A stretch of DNA of 64,000 nucleotides. Origin: UBA2979 sp963694535. Its GTDB lineage: Bacteria > Chloroflexota > Dehalococcoidia > UBA2979. Both the position numbers and the translations under genes were made by a program. Shown in pieces: positions 63,164 to 64,000 of this stretch (the first letter of the stretch is position 1; each line of letters opens with the position of its first letter). The notes below the pieces were generated by a model. The model did not search any database, was not told the origin of the DNA, and was given only the letters and a program-made list of their open reading frames with translations. The stretch is taken from assembly GCA_963694535.1 (NCBI GenBank), contig CAVODE010000001.1, positions 1-64,000 on the forward strand. The letters are read 5' to 3'.

Positions 63164-64000
63164 TCAGTCATTAATTTTTCGGCTGGTTGGGATGGACCCA
63201 GTGGGTCCGCTTGCCCATCCTTCAAGTACGGCCGAAAACTTACCGGCTTCTGCTCCAGCCACCATTATATGGATATTTTCGTTGCTGCGAAATTTAGGGA
63301 TCATTTTATTTAGTTCTTCTTCGGACGCATTAGCAAATTGGTTGGGATCTAGTCCAGCTCCTATTTCTTCATTTCTTAACAGCGATCTCACAGATCGTTG
63401 CGTAATTTTCTGGATTCGGTCTCTAATTTGTTCTTTTGACCAACCATCCTCCCAGATTGTGGCCACATGTTCTGGACATAGTACGAGCATCGAATCACCA
63501 TAATTGTGAGAGTTAGGATGATGGTTGGCTTCCATTCGAACACCGAGGGAGCCTACTAATGATTTAGCGGTTCTCGACGTTTGATCGATTGCCACTCCGA
63601 TACCGGTCATTGCGAAAGCAGTCACTACCGATTCATCTTTATTGAAGCCTCGTTCCACGTGGAGAGGATCCCATGGACTGATTTCTTCCCACTCCGCAAA
63701 GCAGGTTGAATACCGCATAGGCGATCCCTGAGTAGATCGTTCAGTCTCGCCTGGCCTTTGGCCACCGACATTTCTGAGTATCAGTCTCACCGCACGCCCG
63801 ATTGCAGCGTTAGCTCTGTTCCCTTGGCCTAGAGCGTTCAGTCCCATATTCATTCCGATTCGTTGTCGAATCGGCCCATTGACCACCAGCACAGGAGTGG
63901 CACCCATAGTGGTAGCGCCGACCCCGTGTGCATTGAATTCTTCATTACACACAGCTTCTACCGCTGCAATAACTACTGGGAGATATTCAGGTAGGCAGCC
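63164..64000 (-). CDS. UGSC-associated protein (5' end cut by window)
   Basis: At least 279 residues visible; the frame is open to the window end, so the N-terminus is missing. The visible start reads GCLPEYLPVVIAAVEAV, followed by VLVVNGPIRQRIGMNMGLNALGQGNRANA, AVRLILRNVGGQRPGETERSTQG, and a central WEEISPWDPLHVERGF region. I recall this type of protein from the vicinity of UGSC genes; function unknown. It lies 22 bp upstream of the UGSC start and its stop (TGA at 63164-63166) is a true end because the frame closes again seven codons later. No signal peptide is visible in the part present. Confidence 0.7.
   Translation of the reverse strand, partial: GCLPEYLPVVIAAVEAVCNEEFNAHGVGATTMGATPVLVVNGPIRQRIGMNMGLNALGQGNRANAAIGRAVRLILRNVGGQRPGETERSTQGSPMRYSTCFAEWEEISPWDPLHVERGFNKDESVVTAFAMTGIGVAIDQTSRTAKSLVGSLGVRMEANHHPNSHNYGDSMLVLCPEHVATIWEDGWSKEQIRDRIQKITQRSVRSLLRNEEIGAGLDPNQFANASEEELNKMIPKFRSNENIHIMVAGAEAGKFSAVLEGWASGPTGSIPTSRKIND

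Noticed and set aside
63164..63166. Third in-frame UGA at the end of the UGSC-associated gene
   Set aside because: The frame after this TGA closes with TAG seven codons later, the protein end looks natural, and the UGSC gene has its own ribosome-binding site just downstream. Treated as a true stop.

Overview
The window reads as a stretch of chromosome from a marine-type member of the Chloroflexota, most like the SAR202 clade. This placement is inferred from gene content, not from a marker phylogeny. The evidence is moderately AT-rich DNA, dense packing on both strands, a nuoL-nuoM-nuoN block, an HspR/DnaJ/ClpC heat-shock cluster, and many catabolic paralogues (two CaiB/BaiF CoA-transferases, two luciferase-like flavin oxidoreductases, an amidohydrolase_2 protein, acyl-CoA dehydrogenase, enoyl-CoA hydratase, Ldh-type dehydrogenase, UGSC protein). 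I found no rRNA, tRNA, CRISPR, insertion sequence or prophage. No gap exceeds about 250 bases; the three longest (22435-22635, 40408-40640, 44819-45067) are described as features.

Layout. 1-4.7 kb: 3' end of a complex I operon (nuoL, cut by the left edge, then nuoM and nuoN). 4.8-9.9 kb: MBL-fold hydrolase, a membrane-anchored PP2C-like/propeller protein, a Gfo/Idh/MocA oxidoreductase and a DinB-like protein. 10-17.4 kb: CoA-transferase, amidohydrolase, HAD dehalogenase, holin-like membrane protein, enoyl-CoA hydratase, and a large NAD-type formate dehydrogenase alpha subunit. 17.5-27.7 kb, housekeeping: rhodanese, LON-domain protein, clpC-hspR-dnaJ, two poorly characterised proteins, secA, prs. 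27.7-38.2 kb: MFS transporter, a VKOR/DsbA disulfide-forming pair, acyl-CoA dehydrogenase, ilvD, LLM enzymes, Ldh-type dehydrogenase, M42-type peptidase. 38.3-51 kb: rlmD-like methyltransferase, maf, a MacB-like ABC exporter pair, gltB-gltD. 51-64 kb: methyltransferase, CocE-type hydrolase, ABM protein, nucleosidase, dehydrogenase, gamma-glutamyltransferase, M20 peptidase, CMD-like protein, EamA exporter, CoA-transferase, and the UGSC locus, cut by the right edge.

The most notable observation is that two genes on the minus strand are each split by an in-frame TGA exactly where a redox cysteine belongs, and each TGA is followed by a hairpin of the size and spacing expected of a bacterial SECIS element. 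One is a UGSC-family protein (62605-63141, motif U-G-S-C), a family already known to contain selenoproteins. The other (57805-58344) is a predicted exported, lipoprotein-like thioredoxin-fold protein with U-P-S-C in place of C-P-S-C. Conventional gene calling would report each as two fragments. Together they suggest the organism decodes UGA as selenocysteine. Its formate dehydrogenase nevertheless carries cysteine at the site where many homologues use selenocysteine. No selA, selB, selC or selD is visible here, so the machinery must lie elsewhere.
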